Below, piece by piece: positions 22,735-34,434 of a DNA stretch of 64,000 nucleotides; position 1 is the stretch's first letter; the number at the start of each line of letters is the position of its first letter. A program made the translations under genes and the position numbers. The notes beneath the pieces are model-generated. The model was not told where the DNA came from. It ran no database searches and saw nothing but the letters and a program-made list of their open reading frames with translations. The DNA is from Sambucus nigra (lineage: Eukaryota > Streptophyta > Magnoliopsida > Dipsacales > Adoxaceae), in assembly GCA_949130495.1 (NCBI GenBank), contig OX422208.1, positions 401,071,885 to 401,135,884 on the forward strand, read 5' to 3'.

Positions 22735-24788
22735 AATATTCCCGTTTGGCTATTTCGGGATAAACCCAAAAGAGTGAAATGCCAAAGACAAGCTATCAAG
22801 CCACATGAACTAAATCCCGTCCCCTAAAACCCAAAAAGAAAATATAGGACATGGATTATTTAAGGTAGCTATCTAATGTACGATGAATAATGAGCATGAA
22901 CTGTCTAAATGTGATGTAGTTGCAAAATCTCGAATCACTACACACACTAAACAAATAAATACTATGTGAAGTATGAAGGAGAAAATGATATATAAAATCA
23001 ATATGATACAAATGTAAAAATACTAGAAAAATTATCCCCTACATCACATATCTATCTCTCCCCCTTTTTGACTCGAATAGGTAACTAGTGAGAAAAATAA
23101 ATATATAAATGAGTATCTAGCATGAGATATAACATGAGAAGCATATCTAGATAAATATGGTGAACTAGCTAATAGAACATCAATATATGAAAAAGCATAG
23201 CTAGCAAACATAAACATGAAAGAAATCATCAATATCAAGAAATATGTGACTAAACAATAATTCAGTATAAGAATTAAAGCATGAATATTCAATATCGACT
23301 ACATATAAACTGACCAAAACAACGTAGAAGTACCAAATCCAGATATCAATGTAATATATATAAGGCAGGTAAAAAAACAGAACGAAGAGCCAAAAGACTA
23401 AACATGTCGTTTATACGATAATGCAAGTTCGTTTAACAATTTAAGCATATTATTTGATCCATTTATCTAATGACCCAAAACATTGTGATGTCGTTTCAAA
23501 GGTCCGTCTAATAACCCATCTAAAGACTATACCTGGCATTGATTGTATCTCGTTTGAATGGTCGTTTTATCCATTCTTCAAATGGCAGGGACATGTCGTT
23601 CAAATGACATCCCAAAGTCGTTCTAATGGCTTAAAAACCTGAAAATTCCTGCTCAAATTTTATGCAACATCATCCCATCAAAAAACTTATCCGATAAAAT
23701 CAATTGTAAGTAGGAAAATAGTTGCATAACATACTAAAAAACTAAATATGTGCATTACACATTAACATAGTATCAATGCGCTCAAACATGGAATGGAATG
23801 AATGGGTGTAACTAACACAAATGAATCATAATCTAAAGACAAAGATACGTTCAAGAAGCTCTAATTGGCCCCTAAATATCTTCAAACTACATTTTAGCCA
23901 TATGTGAAAGTTAATCGTGAACTTACTGAACTAAACAAATACACAAAAACACAAGTCTAGAATATTAATGATTCTTTAAACAATATCTTCATGACACGAC
24001 TTTTTTAATATAGTACTTGTTTGTGCAAATCCGTTGATCTCCAACTAAAACAACCTCAAACATATATGATAGTTCTTTTTATTCATATTTTATTTTGAAG
24101 ATATAATTTCTCTTTTTAAGAGATTTCCTATTGACCCCACTTTTGGCAAAATTTTCTTTTTATTGCCTTAATTTTTTTTTGGGCTCTTTTAAATGGTGAC
24201 TTTCACGACGAGTTCACATACCTCTCGCAACCCTTTCCCATGTGGACTCATCATTTTTTAATATGCAATATAAATCTTGACTGGCAACCATTCTTACATG
24301 CATGACTCTTCCTAAGTCAAATATGTGCGTAGATGACAAAATTGAAAGGAGAATGTCTCACCAAACTCAAATATGCATGATAAGTTAAACATTATATTAA
24401 TTTTGTGCATGTTTGCAATGGCATATGCAGAGTCGAATAAATATTTAAGTCAAGTTTGAAATGACCCCATTAAACAAATGGTTAAGATCAATTTATGTAT
24501 TGAAATCATGACCAAATGTACTAGCCACGTGAAAAGATGAAATGATGGAAGTTCAAGCACACTAATATGCCATATCAATTGTAAACTCACGATAAAAAAA
24601 TGAAATTCTTTTTTTGTTTTTCAAAAAAATTATTTTTGACCAAAAAATAAAATCTTTTTGTATTTTTGAAAAATATTTTAAGCCAATAATATTTTTTTAT
24701 TTTCAAATTTTTTTATCAAAGTAAAATATTTTTGTATTTTTCTAATTAAGACTCAAATAAAAGGAAAAAATATAATACAAAAAGATAA
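22735..24788 (-). other. Long non-coding 3' region of the Sirevirus-like element
   Basis: No ORF with recognisable domains. Read on the minus strand, 24780-24100 parallels the post-pol region of the second copia element (48330-48960): T/A-rich runs of TTTTTGAAAAAT type, then CACGTGG, then GGCAATAAAAAGAAAA followed by CCAAAAGTGGG. The matching order supports the same lineage. Around 23400-23640 it has more copies of GTCGTT/AATGAC half-sites like those in the LTR. Confidence 0.7.
23055..23070 (-). promoter_or_regulatory. Sirevirus-type internal polypurine tract
   Basis: The minus strand reads CAAAAAGGGGGAGAG. Sireviruses are known for AAAAGGGGGAGA-type PPT copies upstream of the 3' LTR. The second copia in this window has the same word at 49423-49438. 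Confidence 0.65.
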
Positions 24789-24832
24789 TACTACACCAAA
24801 AAGGTCAAATTGTCACCTTTCAATCAGCCAAA

Positions 24833-25022
24833 CTTGTCACGGTCATTGATCGTGACAAGTCCATGACAAAACCTTCTCACGATCAATAACCGTGATAAGT
24901 CCGTGACAATTACAGTTGTCAAGGTGACCGTAACAAAAAATGCGTGTTTTTTTTATCCCAAACTTATGACGGTCATTGACCATGACAATCTTATAAAGAT
25001 GTCACGGTCAATGACCATGACA
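24833..25022. repeat. Left subterminal palindrome cluster of the CACTA element
   Basis: Four copies of a palindrome close to GTCACGGTCATTGACCGTGA are seen at 24833-24857, 24875-24899, 24963-24988 and 24999-25022, with a further partial copy near 24920. In En/Spm elements TNPA-like proteins bind subterminal repeats. Here each unit can form a hairpin in single-stranded form. Confidence 0.85.
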
Positions 25023-25149
25023 ATTTTTCCAGCAAAAAAAATCCTCCCCCTCATTTTTTTCCAACCGTTTTGGTTTCCCTCCCTCTTTCTCTCTCTAAGC
25101 AACTGCTTTCTCTCGCTCTCTCTACGATTTCAAGTTACTTTTTCCCTCT

Positions 25150-25420
25150 TTCTCTTTCCTTTGTATATATATGTGTGTGTATGTGTGTGGGGGGGGGGGG
25201 GGGGGGGGGAGGGGGAGAGGGGGGTAGTGTGCGGGTGTGCGTGGTGGGGGTAGGGGTAGTGGTGGTGGGGCAGGGTGGTATGTGTGTGTGTGTACAGGTG
25301 GGTGAGAGTGTGTGTGTGTGAGTGTTGGGGGATGTGTGTCTTGTGTGGTGGTGGGGGGGGGGGGGGGGGGGGGGGGGAGAGGAGCAGTGGGGGTGGTGGA
25401 GTAGGGGGGTGTGAGTGGGT
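25150..25420. repeat. GT-rich and poly-G low-complexity block
   Basis: G runs of 21 (25189-25209) and 25 (25353-25377) bases sit among GTGTGTG and GGGGTGG words. A related but shorter block lies at 30200-30262. It is non-coding; the glycine/valine-rich open frames here are artefacts of composition. Confidence 0.9.
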
Positions 25421-25429
25421 GTATATTTT

Positions 25430-25591
25430 TATTTAGGTTTGAAATTGGTTAGAAATTGTTTGCGTATTGTTTGACATTATAATATTATTTATATATATCC
25501 TTATTTAGGTTTGAAATTGGTTAGAAATTGTTTGACATTATAAATCTTATTTGTTTATTATTATTTAGGTTTGAAATTAGTTAGAAATTGT
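25430..25591 (+). repeat. Three direct copies of a ~32-bp word in the CACTA 5' region
   Basis: TTATTTAGGTTTGAAATTGG begins at about 25430 (first base differing), 25501 and 25561 (one change in the third copy), each followed by TTAGAAATTGTT. Spacing is 71 and 60 bp. Confidence 0.85.
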
Positions 25592-25999
25592 TAATGTTGA
25601 ATTAATTGAGTAGATGAATTAGAAGGAGTACGGGATACACATTTGTTGGTTTGTTGTTGTTGTTGTTGTTGTTGGATTATATTGGACGAATGTGGTTGGA
25701 TATGGAAGTTAGTTGTTTAATTTTTTAAAAATCATTAATTTAATTCATACTTATAAATCCTTAAATAATTATATTGTCTTAATTTGTTGGGTTGGTTACT
25801 TTTGGAAGTGGCACGACCACTGGATTATTGTCAAAATGAGGGGAGGGGGAGTTTTTAACTTTTTTCTAAAATTACTTCGTGTCACGACCCTTTCTAGAAT
25901 GGCACGACCACGGACTTCTGATAATTAAATGAACCATACTTGAAATTACATATAATATGCATATATACTACCCTTCTAGTACTTATGCATACACATTCA

Positions 26000-26545
26000 A
26001 TAGACCTTAGACCTGTTCGAGAGTCATTATCCCTATAATGAGATCTCTCGAATTGTCTCGTCTGGACAGTTTGGAACTGCGTAGTTTCTGTATAATAATA
26101 TTCTCTGTGGCTCAAAATTTTTACTATTGGAGGAAGTTCTACAGTCGTATCTTAATGTTCTCTGGGTACATATTAGATGATGTGATGTTAAGTGTTATTT
26201 CAATTGATAAATTGAAATAACACTCACACTTGCGAATCTACGTCATGTATTTAGAGAACTATGGGTATATGTTGCAGAATATTTCTCAAATCGTAACAAT
26301 GTGCATGAGCTGTTAAGTATATTACAAAAATATACGGTCTTGAATGGGATAGGAGTACTCACACTTTAGAGGAGATGGAGGAAATACGAATTAATATTAT
26401 AAATTGAATTTGAATTTGAAATTTAAAAATTAAATAAAAATAAGACATAATTAAATGAAACATACTATAAATCTAAGTTTTATTTATACTAATCCACGAA
26501 TATACGCTTCTTACCTTTAATAAGTGATTGTTTGTAGTAGTTGTG
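26000..26545 (+). other. Probable 5' untranslated region of the TNP2 gene
   Basis: A region with GAATTGTCTCGTCTGGACAG and CTGTGGCTCAAAATTTTTAC words that I recognise as common in leaders of plant CACTA TNP2 genes. There is no long ORF. The promoter itself cannot be placed. Confidence 0.45.
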
Positions 26546-29500
26546 ATGGGATATCCTAAATACAAAGAGTGGATGGGTGATACAAAGAGATTGGGGGATG
26601 TGTTTCGTAGAGGTGCTAATGAATTTATGAAATATGCAAAGAGATGTCATAATGATGAAGAGTTTCCATGTCCATGTACTAGGTGTGAGAATGGTAAGGT
26701 TTTTGAGTGGAAAATAGTTGAACTAAATTTGTTAAGATGGGGTATGCAAGATATTTATCGACTTTGGTGTTTTCACGGATAATTGAAAGTTCTTTTTATC
26801 CCCGAGTAACCTTCACAACAACTTTCAACAAGTAGGATAGATGTAGAAGGGGACGACGTAGATCGTAAGATGTTATAGGATTTAGTTGATGACACGTATC
26901 GAGTTAATGAAGTGGAAAAGAATGAGGTCACTGACAATGTACAAGGTTCAGGTACTCATGAAGAAATCAGGATATACCTTGACGATGACTACCCAAGTTT
27001 AAAATTTAAGGCTACCCAACCATTATACTCTGGTTGTGAGAAAGATCAAATAACTTTATAAGCCATGGTTGGTTTGCATAGTTTGAAGACCCGATACGGT
27101 TTGTCTAGCAATAGTGTGATAGGAATTCTGAATTGGGTGAAAGGCTTTCTACCCAAGGAGAATACACTTCCAAATAGCTATCCTGTTATGAAGAATAGTT
27201 TGAAAGGTTTGGTAATGAAGTATAAATCAATTCATGCTTGTGTGTATGACTGCATACTATACCGAAAGGAGTATGAAAATCTCGATCGGTGTTCGGTATG
27301 CGATAAACCTAGATACATCCAATCTACTGGCAAGGAGGGCAAAAGCTTAAAGGTTCCTCAAAAAGTGTTGAAATATTTTCCCATTGGGCCTACATTAAAG
27401 CGTTTTTTCACAATACCATGGATAGAGGAGGCAATGACTTGGCATGTTAGGGAAGAAGTAGGGGATAATCTGATGCGTCATCTTATTGATAGTACAACTT
27501 GGAGGAGGGTGAGTTATGAGTATCCCGATTTTTCTCGAGAACAACGTAACATTTGTTTGGCTATATCAATAGATGGTTTCAATGCATTTAGAAATCTAAG
27601 AACCATTTAGAGTTTATGGCCAGTGATCCTAGCCTCCCTCAACCTCCCCCCTTCACAATGCATGAGACCTGAATTTTTTATGTTGTCTTTATTAATACCT
27701 AGGCCAAAGGTACCAAGTGATGACATCAATGTCTACCTGGATCCTTTGGTAGAAAAATTAAATGAGTTGTGGGAAGAGGATGTGCAAGCATTTTAGTCTT
27801 TTATAAAAGAAGAGTTTATGCTGAAAGCTATGTTGATGTGGACAATTCATGATTTTCCAGCTTATGGGACATTATCCGGTTATATAGTACATTGTTATTT
27901 GGGATGTCCTATTTGTGGAGAGGAGACTAAATTTCTTCGTCTCCCCGCTAGATCAAAAAATCTATACCATTGCCATAGGAGGTTTTTACCCCCCCCCCCC
28001 CCCCCCCATAGTTTCAAATTTGATAAAGGTTCCATTTTTTTATTGGGCGGGGTAGAACATAGGCTATCGCTGAGAAAAATTTCAGGTTCAAAAATTAAAA
28101 GTAAATCTTCTAATTGTGGTCCTAATATGCTAAGTAAGAATCCTAAATTTAAGAATGTCAAGCATAAGAAGAACCCAATTGGGAATGAAACCGAGATAAG
28201 AAATTCATGGTCTAGGAGGTCAATTTTATTTGACTTGCCTTATTGGAAGAATAACCTAGTGAGCCATGTATTGGATGTGATGCACGCAGGTAAGACCATC
28301 GCTAAACATATTGTGGGCAGATGCCTTAGGGGGAGTCATTCGAATGATGAAGAAAATACATAAAAAGACCTTAAATCGTTGAAACTCAAGCCACAACTAT
28401 GGTTGAAAGAAGATAGTAGGGGAAGGACAATAATTCCCCCAAGTGCGTTTACTTTGACGAGTGGGGAAAGGAAGGTTCTTTTAGATACAATATATAATTT
28501 GAAGGTCCCATCTAATTTTTCGTCCAACTTCAAAGGATTGTGAATTATGCTACCCATGATTTACATAAGTGTAAATCCCACAATTGGCATGTGATCATGC
28601 AATTGGCACCTCTATTGTTTAAGAACTTTTTCTATAAGCACAAGAATTTGTGGAGAGCTATTATGCAAATTAGTATTTGCTTCTCACTTTTTTGTGAGAA
28701 GGTAGTCAATCGAGAACACATAGCCTCCGCAAAAATAGCGGTGAATGAAGTGATTTGTGTGTTGAAGAAGTATTTTTACCCGTAATTCTTTAACATAAGT
28801 GTTCACTTGTTAGTACACCTATGCGACAAGGCACTTATTTGTTGTCCAGTTAGATATCGGTGGATGTATCCATTTGAAAGATTGATGAAAGTTTTCAAAG
28901 ATTACGTCAAGAATACACGATATATTATAGGATCAATTGCAAAGGAATACATCATCGTGGAGTTATCAATCTATAGTCGGGAATATGTGCCTGACTCTAC
29001 CAGCGTTGATGACATTGATGAGTTCATCAAAGAGTATGGTTATGTGATGGCAAAACGAGTGAAATTAATGAGTTTGCAACATGAACAAGTAGCTCGTTAT
29101 CTATTTGACACAGATGAAGATGTCGAAGAATGGAAAAAGAAAGTTTAAGTTATTTTAGGTTTTAAATTATTTTAGATTATTTTATACATGATTAATTTTG
29201 CAATACGTTAGTCACATTAATTTTATGCAGAAAATATGAAGCCTATGAGAACAATAAAAGATGAAAAATAATGGTACAATCAGATAGCGAATTTAGGTTG
29301 CGGTTGTCACACGAGGTAATTATAATGAAAATGGTTGTTATTAAATGTGACATTACAATAAAACTTTACAACTAACCTAATTAATTTATTTATATTCTTA
29401 GCTCTTAAAGACGGGTGATGCAACATCAAGGCTTTCTCATCTAGCCACTGGAGCCTTGTTCATAGCACAAGAGTACAAAGTATCAATTGAATGGTTACAT

Positions 29501-29932
29501 ATTCGGCGCAAAGCTGTACGAGGAAAGTACGAATGTACATAACTCTCGAATTTCATACAAGGCTCTTACTTTCTTTCGAGCGAGCGCAAAAAATAAGAAC
29601 ATCGTTGAAGATGAAATGACTTACTATGGTGTAATTTAAAATATATTTGAATTGGACTATGTAAGATTCAAAGATTTTGTCTTTTACAGTGGTTGGGTAA
29701 GAGTTGAGGATAACAATTCTTATAATGTTGATCCTGGCACCAATTTGATCATGGTTGACTTGTCCAAGTTGAAGAGCAATGAACACGTGAGCGATGAGCC
29801 GTTTGTTTGTGCATTTCAAAAGGTCAAGCAAGTGTTCTACTAGGAGTATATCAACAATGAGTCGTGGTCAATCGTCCTACATGCATCAAAGTGCCTAAAT
29901 ATCAGTGTGGATGACTTGGATACTCCTACCTA
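26546..29932 (+). pseudogene. tnp2: TNP2-type CACTA transposase
   Basis: The transposase cuts and rejoins the element ends. Order of parts: an N-terminal transposase-associated domain from ATG 26546 (MGYPKYKEWMGD, FPCPCTRCENGKVFE); an acidic linker; LHSLKTRYGLSSNSV and CSVCDKPRYI (27065-27340); the Transposase_21 core (TTWRRVSYEYPDFSREQRNI, MWTIHDFPAYGTLSGY, CPICGEET); the DUF4218 block (HNWHVIMQLAPLLF, then RYRWMYPFERLMKVFKDYV near 28855-28905); and a DUF4216-like tail (29652-29900, ending VFYEYINNESWSIVLH with a stop inside). A 19-base C run at 27989-28007 lies in the coding part. Stops and frameshifts at 26780, 27608, 28361 and later disable it. Confidence 0.88.
27989..28007. repeat. Poly-C tract inside the TNP2 coding region
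   Basis: Nineteen C residues giving a polyproline run between zinc-ribbon-like CPICGEE and HSFKFDKGS. A likely slippage site. Confidence 0.95.
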
Positions 29933-30199
29933 ATATCAATTCATTTTTTATGATAACTCGAATTTGAAACAATTTTTAGAATTATAATAAGTATTCCAAT
30001 TATTGAACAACAGTTTAATGCTTTTAATTCATTTGTACTTGATCATCTTAGTGCATGTAATATTTAGATTTAATTCTTAACCATTAATTCAAAGTCCATG
30101 TCCAGTGGGTGTATTATTCTAGTGTTTTATTATTATCGGACATCAGTTTAGTGATTTTAATTCATTTGTACTTGATCATTTTATCTCTTTCTCCCTTTC

Positions 30200-30296
30200 C
30201 TGTGTATAAGTGTGTGTATGTAGGTAGGGTGTGTGTGTGTGTGGGGGTGGGGGGGGGGGGGTTAACTTTTTTTCTAAATTTACTTCATGTCACGAC
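30200..30296 (+). repeat. Second GT/G-rich block, duplicated from the 25.8 kb region
   Basis: GTGTGTGTGTGGGGGTGG and a G run (30251-30261) are followed by TTTTTTTCTAAATTTACTTC and TGTCACGACCAC. The word order matches 25840-25912 (GGAGGGGGAG, TTTTTTCTAAAATTACTTCG, GTCACGACC). Confidence 0.65.
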
Positions 30297-30442
30297 CACA
30301 TAAAATATTTGTATGTCTTCTTCAGGTGTGTGTGCATAGGGGTGTGTGTGTGTGCAGGTGTGTTTGTATTCTTCTAATTTATTTGGATTTATACTTCTAC
30401 TACTAATTTTTACAGAAAATATCTCCTTCGGGGATTAAGGAA

Positions 30443-30443
<1 letters not shown>

Positions 30444-30477
<34 letters not shown>

Positions 30478-30487
30478 AATGATGATG
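30444..30487. repeat. (ATG)n microsatellite
   Basis: About 14 ATG/GAT units with one interruption (ATA), just upstream of the TNPA-like gene. Confidence 0.95.
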
Positions 30488-30496
30488 TCTTGCCAA

Positions 30497-32058
30497 TGGG
30501 AGTTGGGGCAAATTGGGAATCGACGATAGCGGAGGTGACGAGGGCTCATTAGCCCCTAGGCTCCCCAAATGGCACAAATTAGGAATGGACGTTGAGAACA
30601 AGATGAACACATTGGCTAGATACCTCGATATGGCGAAGATAATTATCGGCTCGGGGTACACCAGTTGGAGGGACGTGCCAAATGAGCTCAAGTTAGCTAT
30701 TTGGACGGCACTACATGTAATATATTTATATTTATATTTATTCGCAACTAATACTTACTTTGTTTTTATTTTGTATTTAATTGACAGGAACAATTCAACC
30801 TGCCCCCCAGAACTTCGCGATTCTGTGTTGGAGCAGTTAATGGAGAAACACAAGATATGAAAGAAGAATTTTTAGGCCCAATATTTTGGGAGGACTTGGG
30901 AATCCATTCTCAGACTGCATGAGACCGTCCCATCGAAGGAGCCGAAAACATTGGCAAAGTGGCAAAAGTTCATAGACAATGAGATCGATGAGAGACAATT
31001 GGCATTTCTCCAATTGGGGAGGGAAAACCGGGCGAAAAAGATGGACGTGCACTACTCCGATCGGACATTTTACCCTGCGATGGAGCATAGGATGGTAAGT
31101 TTTTATTTTTCTATAATTATAGAAATATATTGTTCTGCATTATTTTACTTTGCATTACTTACTAATTTTGTATTTTTATTTCACGGGACGAGGAGTGCCC
31201 CTGCGGGTAGGCCACATAGGCTTGATACCTATGTGGAAATTCGGACGAAGAAGGGCAAGGATAAGGACGTGTCCCCGAGCGTCGCGTCCATGATTGTAAG
31301 TAATACGATAGTTTAATTTTTGTGAATTACATTATAATTTTTTTATTTACTTATTTAACTAATCGTACGCTTTTTGTCATTTCAGGCAAAGCTTAAGGAA
31401 GTGCATGAGTCGCAGTCTGATGCTGACAAGGCATCTTTTTCCATGGACGCACTCATCCAAGTGCTTGGAACTAGTCGCAAGGGGAGAACTAGGGGTGAGA
31501 TTACGGGTGGGCAAATCTAGGTTCATCGAAATGGAGATGAGCAACACCAGGTTGGCTCGTCTGGTGGACACGCATGATGCGAAACTATCAAGGTTGGAGG
31601 TGACGGTCCTAGATATGTACGCATTCATGAAGCATCAGTTAGGAGGAAAGGGAAAGGGTAAGGGGAAGGTGGAGGAGGAGGAGGACATGGACATCGCTTC
31701 TTCATCGCTGATACGCGCGGACTCACTGCTTGATGATCCAATCCCCTACTTGGCTCTCGTCGAGCGGCCTATGTTAACAATCGGTTGATCGAGCGTGTTT
31801 TACATGACATATTTTATAGCAAGCGGATAACGAGGGGGTTGAGGGACCCGAATATAGTCCTGGGTATTTCGGTTCATAACCGTATCCTTCAAAACATCGA
31901 GGCCAAGGTGCTCGTCACGTATGTGATAACCACCAAGGAGAACTCCCCATTATGGTTGCGCAAACAATGCGGCGTGACGCATAGTGAGGGGTGTCTCAAT
32001 TCGTATATCGTATGTCCTTCTTTCCTCCTCGAACCTACCCCAAACACTATGGCGTGAC
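30497..32058 (+). pseudogene. TNPA-like second gene of the CACTA element (Transposase_24 type)
   Basis: Exon-like blocks read NKMNTLARYLDMAKIIIGSG and WRDVPNELKLAIWTALH, then after an intron (about 30717-30788, TGTAATA...GACAG) EQFNLPP. A frameshift in a C run follows, then LREN/KWQKFIDNEIDERQLAFL and RENRAKKMDVHYSDRTFYPA. A second intron starts GTAAGTTT at 31095. Then RPHRLDTYVEIRTKKGKDKD, a third intron (GTAAGTAATACG 31293 to CATTTCAG 31385), and AKLKEVHESQSDADKASF. The C-terminus has a Lys/Glu-rich stretch (31640-31690). The family is the plant En/Spm-type 'Ptta' protein thought to act with TNP2 on subterminal repeats. Stops and frameshifts are present. Confidence 0.7.
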
Positions 32059-32319
32059 ATTATTTGTATTTATTTTTATTTGGACACTTGCATTATATTT
32101 GAATTGTTTTGAGTTGCTACATTTTCATTTGGACTTGGATTGTATTATTATTTTATTTGGATATTGAATTATATATGGATTGATTTGGTGCATTATTTCT
32201 ATTTTATTTGGATATATGCTATTTGAACATGTACAATTTTGCTATAACAGGTACAAATATACTGCTGGACAGTAAAAGTGGCCAAATTACCTTGCATTTT
32301 TTTTAAATTATGCCCAAAT

Positions 32320-32585
32320 TTGTCACGGTCAAGTCCGTGACAAAGGAAACTTGTCATGGTTAATGACCGTGATAATTTTTTAAAGTTTGTCACTGGTTTA
32401 TCACGATATTTAATCGTGATAAAATTTGTTAAGGTTAAAGACCGTGACAGGAGCATGACAAGTTTAACGAACTTGTCACGGTCAATGACCGTGATAAGTC
32501 TATGAAAACAAAAGTTGTCACCCCCAAACTTATCACAATCATTGACCTTGACAAGTTGGACTTGTCACAGTCAATGACCGTGATA
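32320..32585. repeat. Right subterminal palindrome cluster of the CACTA element
   Basis: Seven palindromic units near 32320, 32351, 32400, 32428, 32471, 32529 and 32560, of the form GTCACGGTCAATGACCGTGA with variants. The same unit as at the left end, but denser here. Confidence 0.85.
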
Positions 32586-32607
32586 ATCCAATAATTTTGG
32601 TGTAGTG

Positions 32608-33546
32608 TAAACATGTCATATCACTATAAAATATATATCATGAAGAAACTTAGCGTATTACAAATATCTTAAGACAATCATATATAAGAAATATCGCGTG
32701 CAAGAAAATGAGAGTAATGAAGTTTGATTCCGAAATCTTCTAAATCCGATTTCCTAACCCAAGTTGGTGTGTAACGACACATGTTGGTTTTGGGAACTGA
32801 AACGACTTTATTCTTAAACTTTCTAGAAGCATTTTTATGGTCATAACAATAATGCCTAAGGTGTCATTTCCTACCGCAATAAGTCTAAGTGTAAACACAA
32901 CGAGGAATATTGCCTAAATGAGTACCTCTCCTAATGTTCCTAGTTCGCTCTCTAACACAATTGATACTGGTTTTGGTAATGGGAGTAATATGATCATTGA
33001 ATCCCGTACCATAACTATCATCCTTGATTTGGACGGTGCCTAAAAGTCTATCCAAATTTTTTGACCTATCCTCCAAATCAAACTTCACCTTACTCGAATC
33101 TCTCAATCTCTCCTCATGCTCTCTAATCCTAGACTTGAGAAAATTCCTAGACACCTCAAACTATAGAATCTCCTTCTTCATAGCCTCCATGAAACTACGA
33201 ATACTATCTCTCTCACCGTCAATGTACTCTAGTTTCTCCAGAAGAGTCCTCTCCCGTGCCCTAAGATCCTCAATCAATGCATCATTATTTTCTATGACAT
33301 GTTCTTTCAACTTAACATACAACTTCAAGTTTTCTTTCTTCACTTACATCATTTCTTAATACAAATCACATAAGGCAACTTGCAACTCACTTTCTTTTAC
33401 ATCCTCATCCTCACTCTCTTCACCCTCACTCACTTGGAACTCACAAATTATGGCCTCGGATGTTCCATTCACACGAGAATCTTCATGGGAAGATTTATCG
33501 TCCTCTCTCAAATGACAAGCCATGAACGTGGTGTTGTTACTCTCAA
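32608..33546 (-). pseudogene. gag: gag C-terminal part of the minus-strand Sirevirus-like element
   Basis: Read from 33546 down. An acidic stretch (SEGEESEDEDVKESE) is followed by a coiled coil (LKEHVIENNDALIEDLRARE at about 33310-33250, REHEERLRDSSKVKFDLEDR near 33120). The end is a short block TWVRKSDLEDFGIK, stopping at DISYI near 32690. Sirevirus and related copia gags have the same coiled-coil half after the zinc knuckle. Stops occur at 33360 and 33160. It directly continues the frame broken at 35645 by the solo LTR. After it, instead of protease, only the CACTA insertion and 3' region follow. Confidence 0.7.
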
Positions 33547-33673
33547 TGGGGGTGTAGACACCTCAATCTTTTACCCCCTAACTCTCCTTAGGTCCCTAGT
33601 ACCTCCACTCATCATCGCAAACCCAGGTCACGTCCCGAGTACTGACCTGGAAGCCATCGGGCACCCCCCGGCT

Positions 33674-34310
33674 CAGTTTGACCCAAAAGTCAAACTCCTC
33701 GTCTCAATCGAGACTCAATGAATCTTCGAAGGGCACTGAATACCCTTTCCAATGGTCCATCCCGTGCACAATTCTGACTTACCATGCCGACGAACGCGTC
33801 GTTTGAGTCCAAAACCTGACCTAGAGGCCACCGGGCGCTCCCGGGCTCTATTTGACCTAAGTCAACTCTTCAGCTCGACCGAGGCTGAATGAATATTTGA
33901 AGGGCATTGAAAACCCTTTCCAATGGTCCACCCCGTGATCGATTCCGACTTTCTATGCGGACGAACGATCCATTTGACTCCGAGAGGTCACTGAAGGCTT
34001 CTCGGGCCCGATTGACCAAAGTCAACTCCCCAAACTGGGTCAAACTCATTGTAATGTCGAAGTACATCTCTTAACCTTACCAATGGTTTGCCCCATGCAC
34101 GATTCGGACTTATCATGCGGACGAACGATCCGTTTGCGTCCGCATAATTCCCCATCCAATGGACCGACAAACGCTTTCGAGCCACATTTGACCCAAAGTC
34201 AACTCTCGAACTCAGGATTGGTCCAAAGGAATTTCGAATATCTTTGAATTACCTTTCCAACGGTATGCCCCGTGCGCGATTCTGACCAACAGTTTGCCCT
34301 CGGCGATCGA
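33674..34310 (+). repeat. U3 subrepeats of the Tat-like LTR
   Basis: Four tandem, diverged units of about 125-175 bp. Each begins with TTTGACC...AAGTCAACTC and contains TTTCCAATGGTCCACCCCGT and GCGGACGAACGATCC-type words. The same units recur in the 5' LTR (41030-41840) and the 3' LTR (from 63520). Confidence 0.8.
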
Positions 34311-34423
34311 TTTTTTGAAAAATCTTGAAACACACTGCCAAACGGCAGGTCCCAGAACCTGCCTATCGTCACCTTCCTGCCGACAGGCAAGAAGGGCTCT
34401 AAGCCGATCGGTAGTCCCATGGG

Positions 34424-34434
34424 CCTATAAAAGG
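34424..34434 (+). promoter_or_regulatory. TATA box of the Tat-like solo LTR
   Basis: CCTATAAAAGG. The equivalent in the 5' LTR is CCTTATATAAGG at 41973-41984. Confidence 0.65.

Larger units (their letters stand above)
24789..32607 (+). mobile_element. CACTA (En/Spm) DNA transposon
   Basis: Terminal inverted repeats are TACTACACCAAAA (24789-24801) and TTTTGGTGTAGTG (32595-32607), i.e. CACTACACCAAAA with the first left base changed C to T. The flanking 3-bp duplication is TAA on both sides (24786-24788, 32608-32610). Inside are a TNP2-type transposase gene, a second TNPA-type gene with introns, and clusters of a CACGGTCAATGACCGTG palindrome near both ends. The length is 7,819 bp. Both genes are broken, so this copy could move only with help, and the altered left TIR base may impair even that. 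Confidence 0.92.

Noticed and set aside
25070..25321. Gly/Val-rich open frames on +
   Set aside because: Composition artefact of G runs and GT repeats; no start context or domain.
30410..30691. Minus-strand ORF with a poly-His run
   Set aside because: The His run is the (ATG)n microsatellite read backwards; the coding trace is on the other strand.
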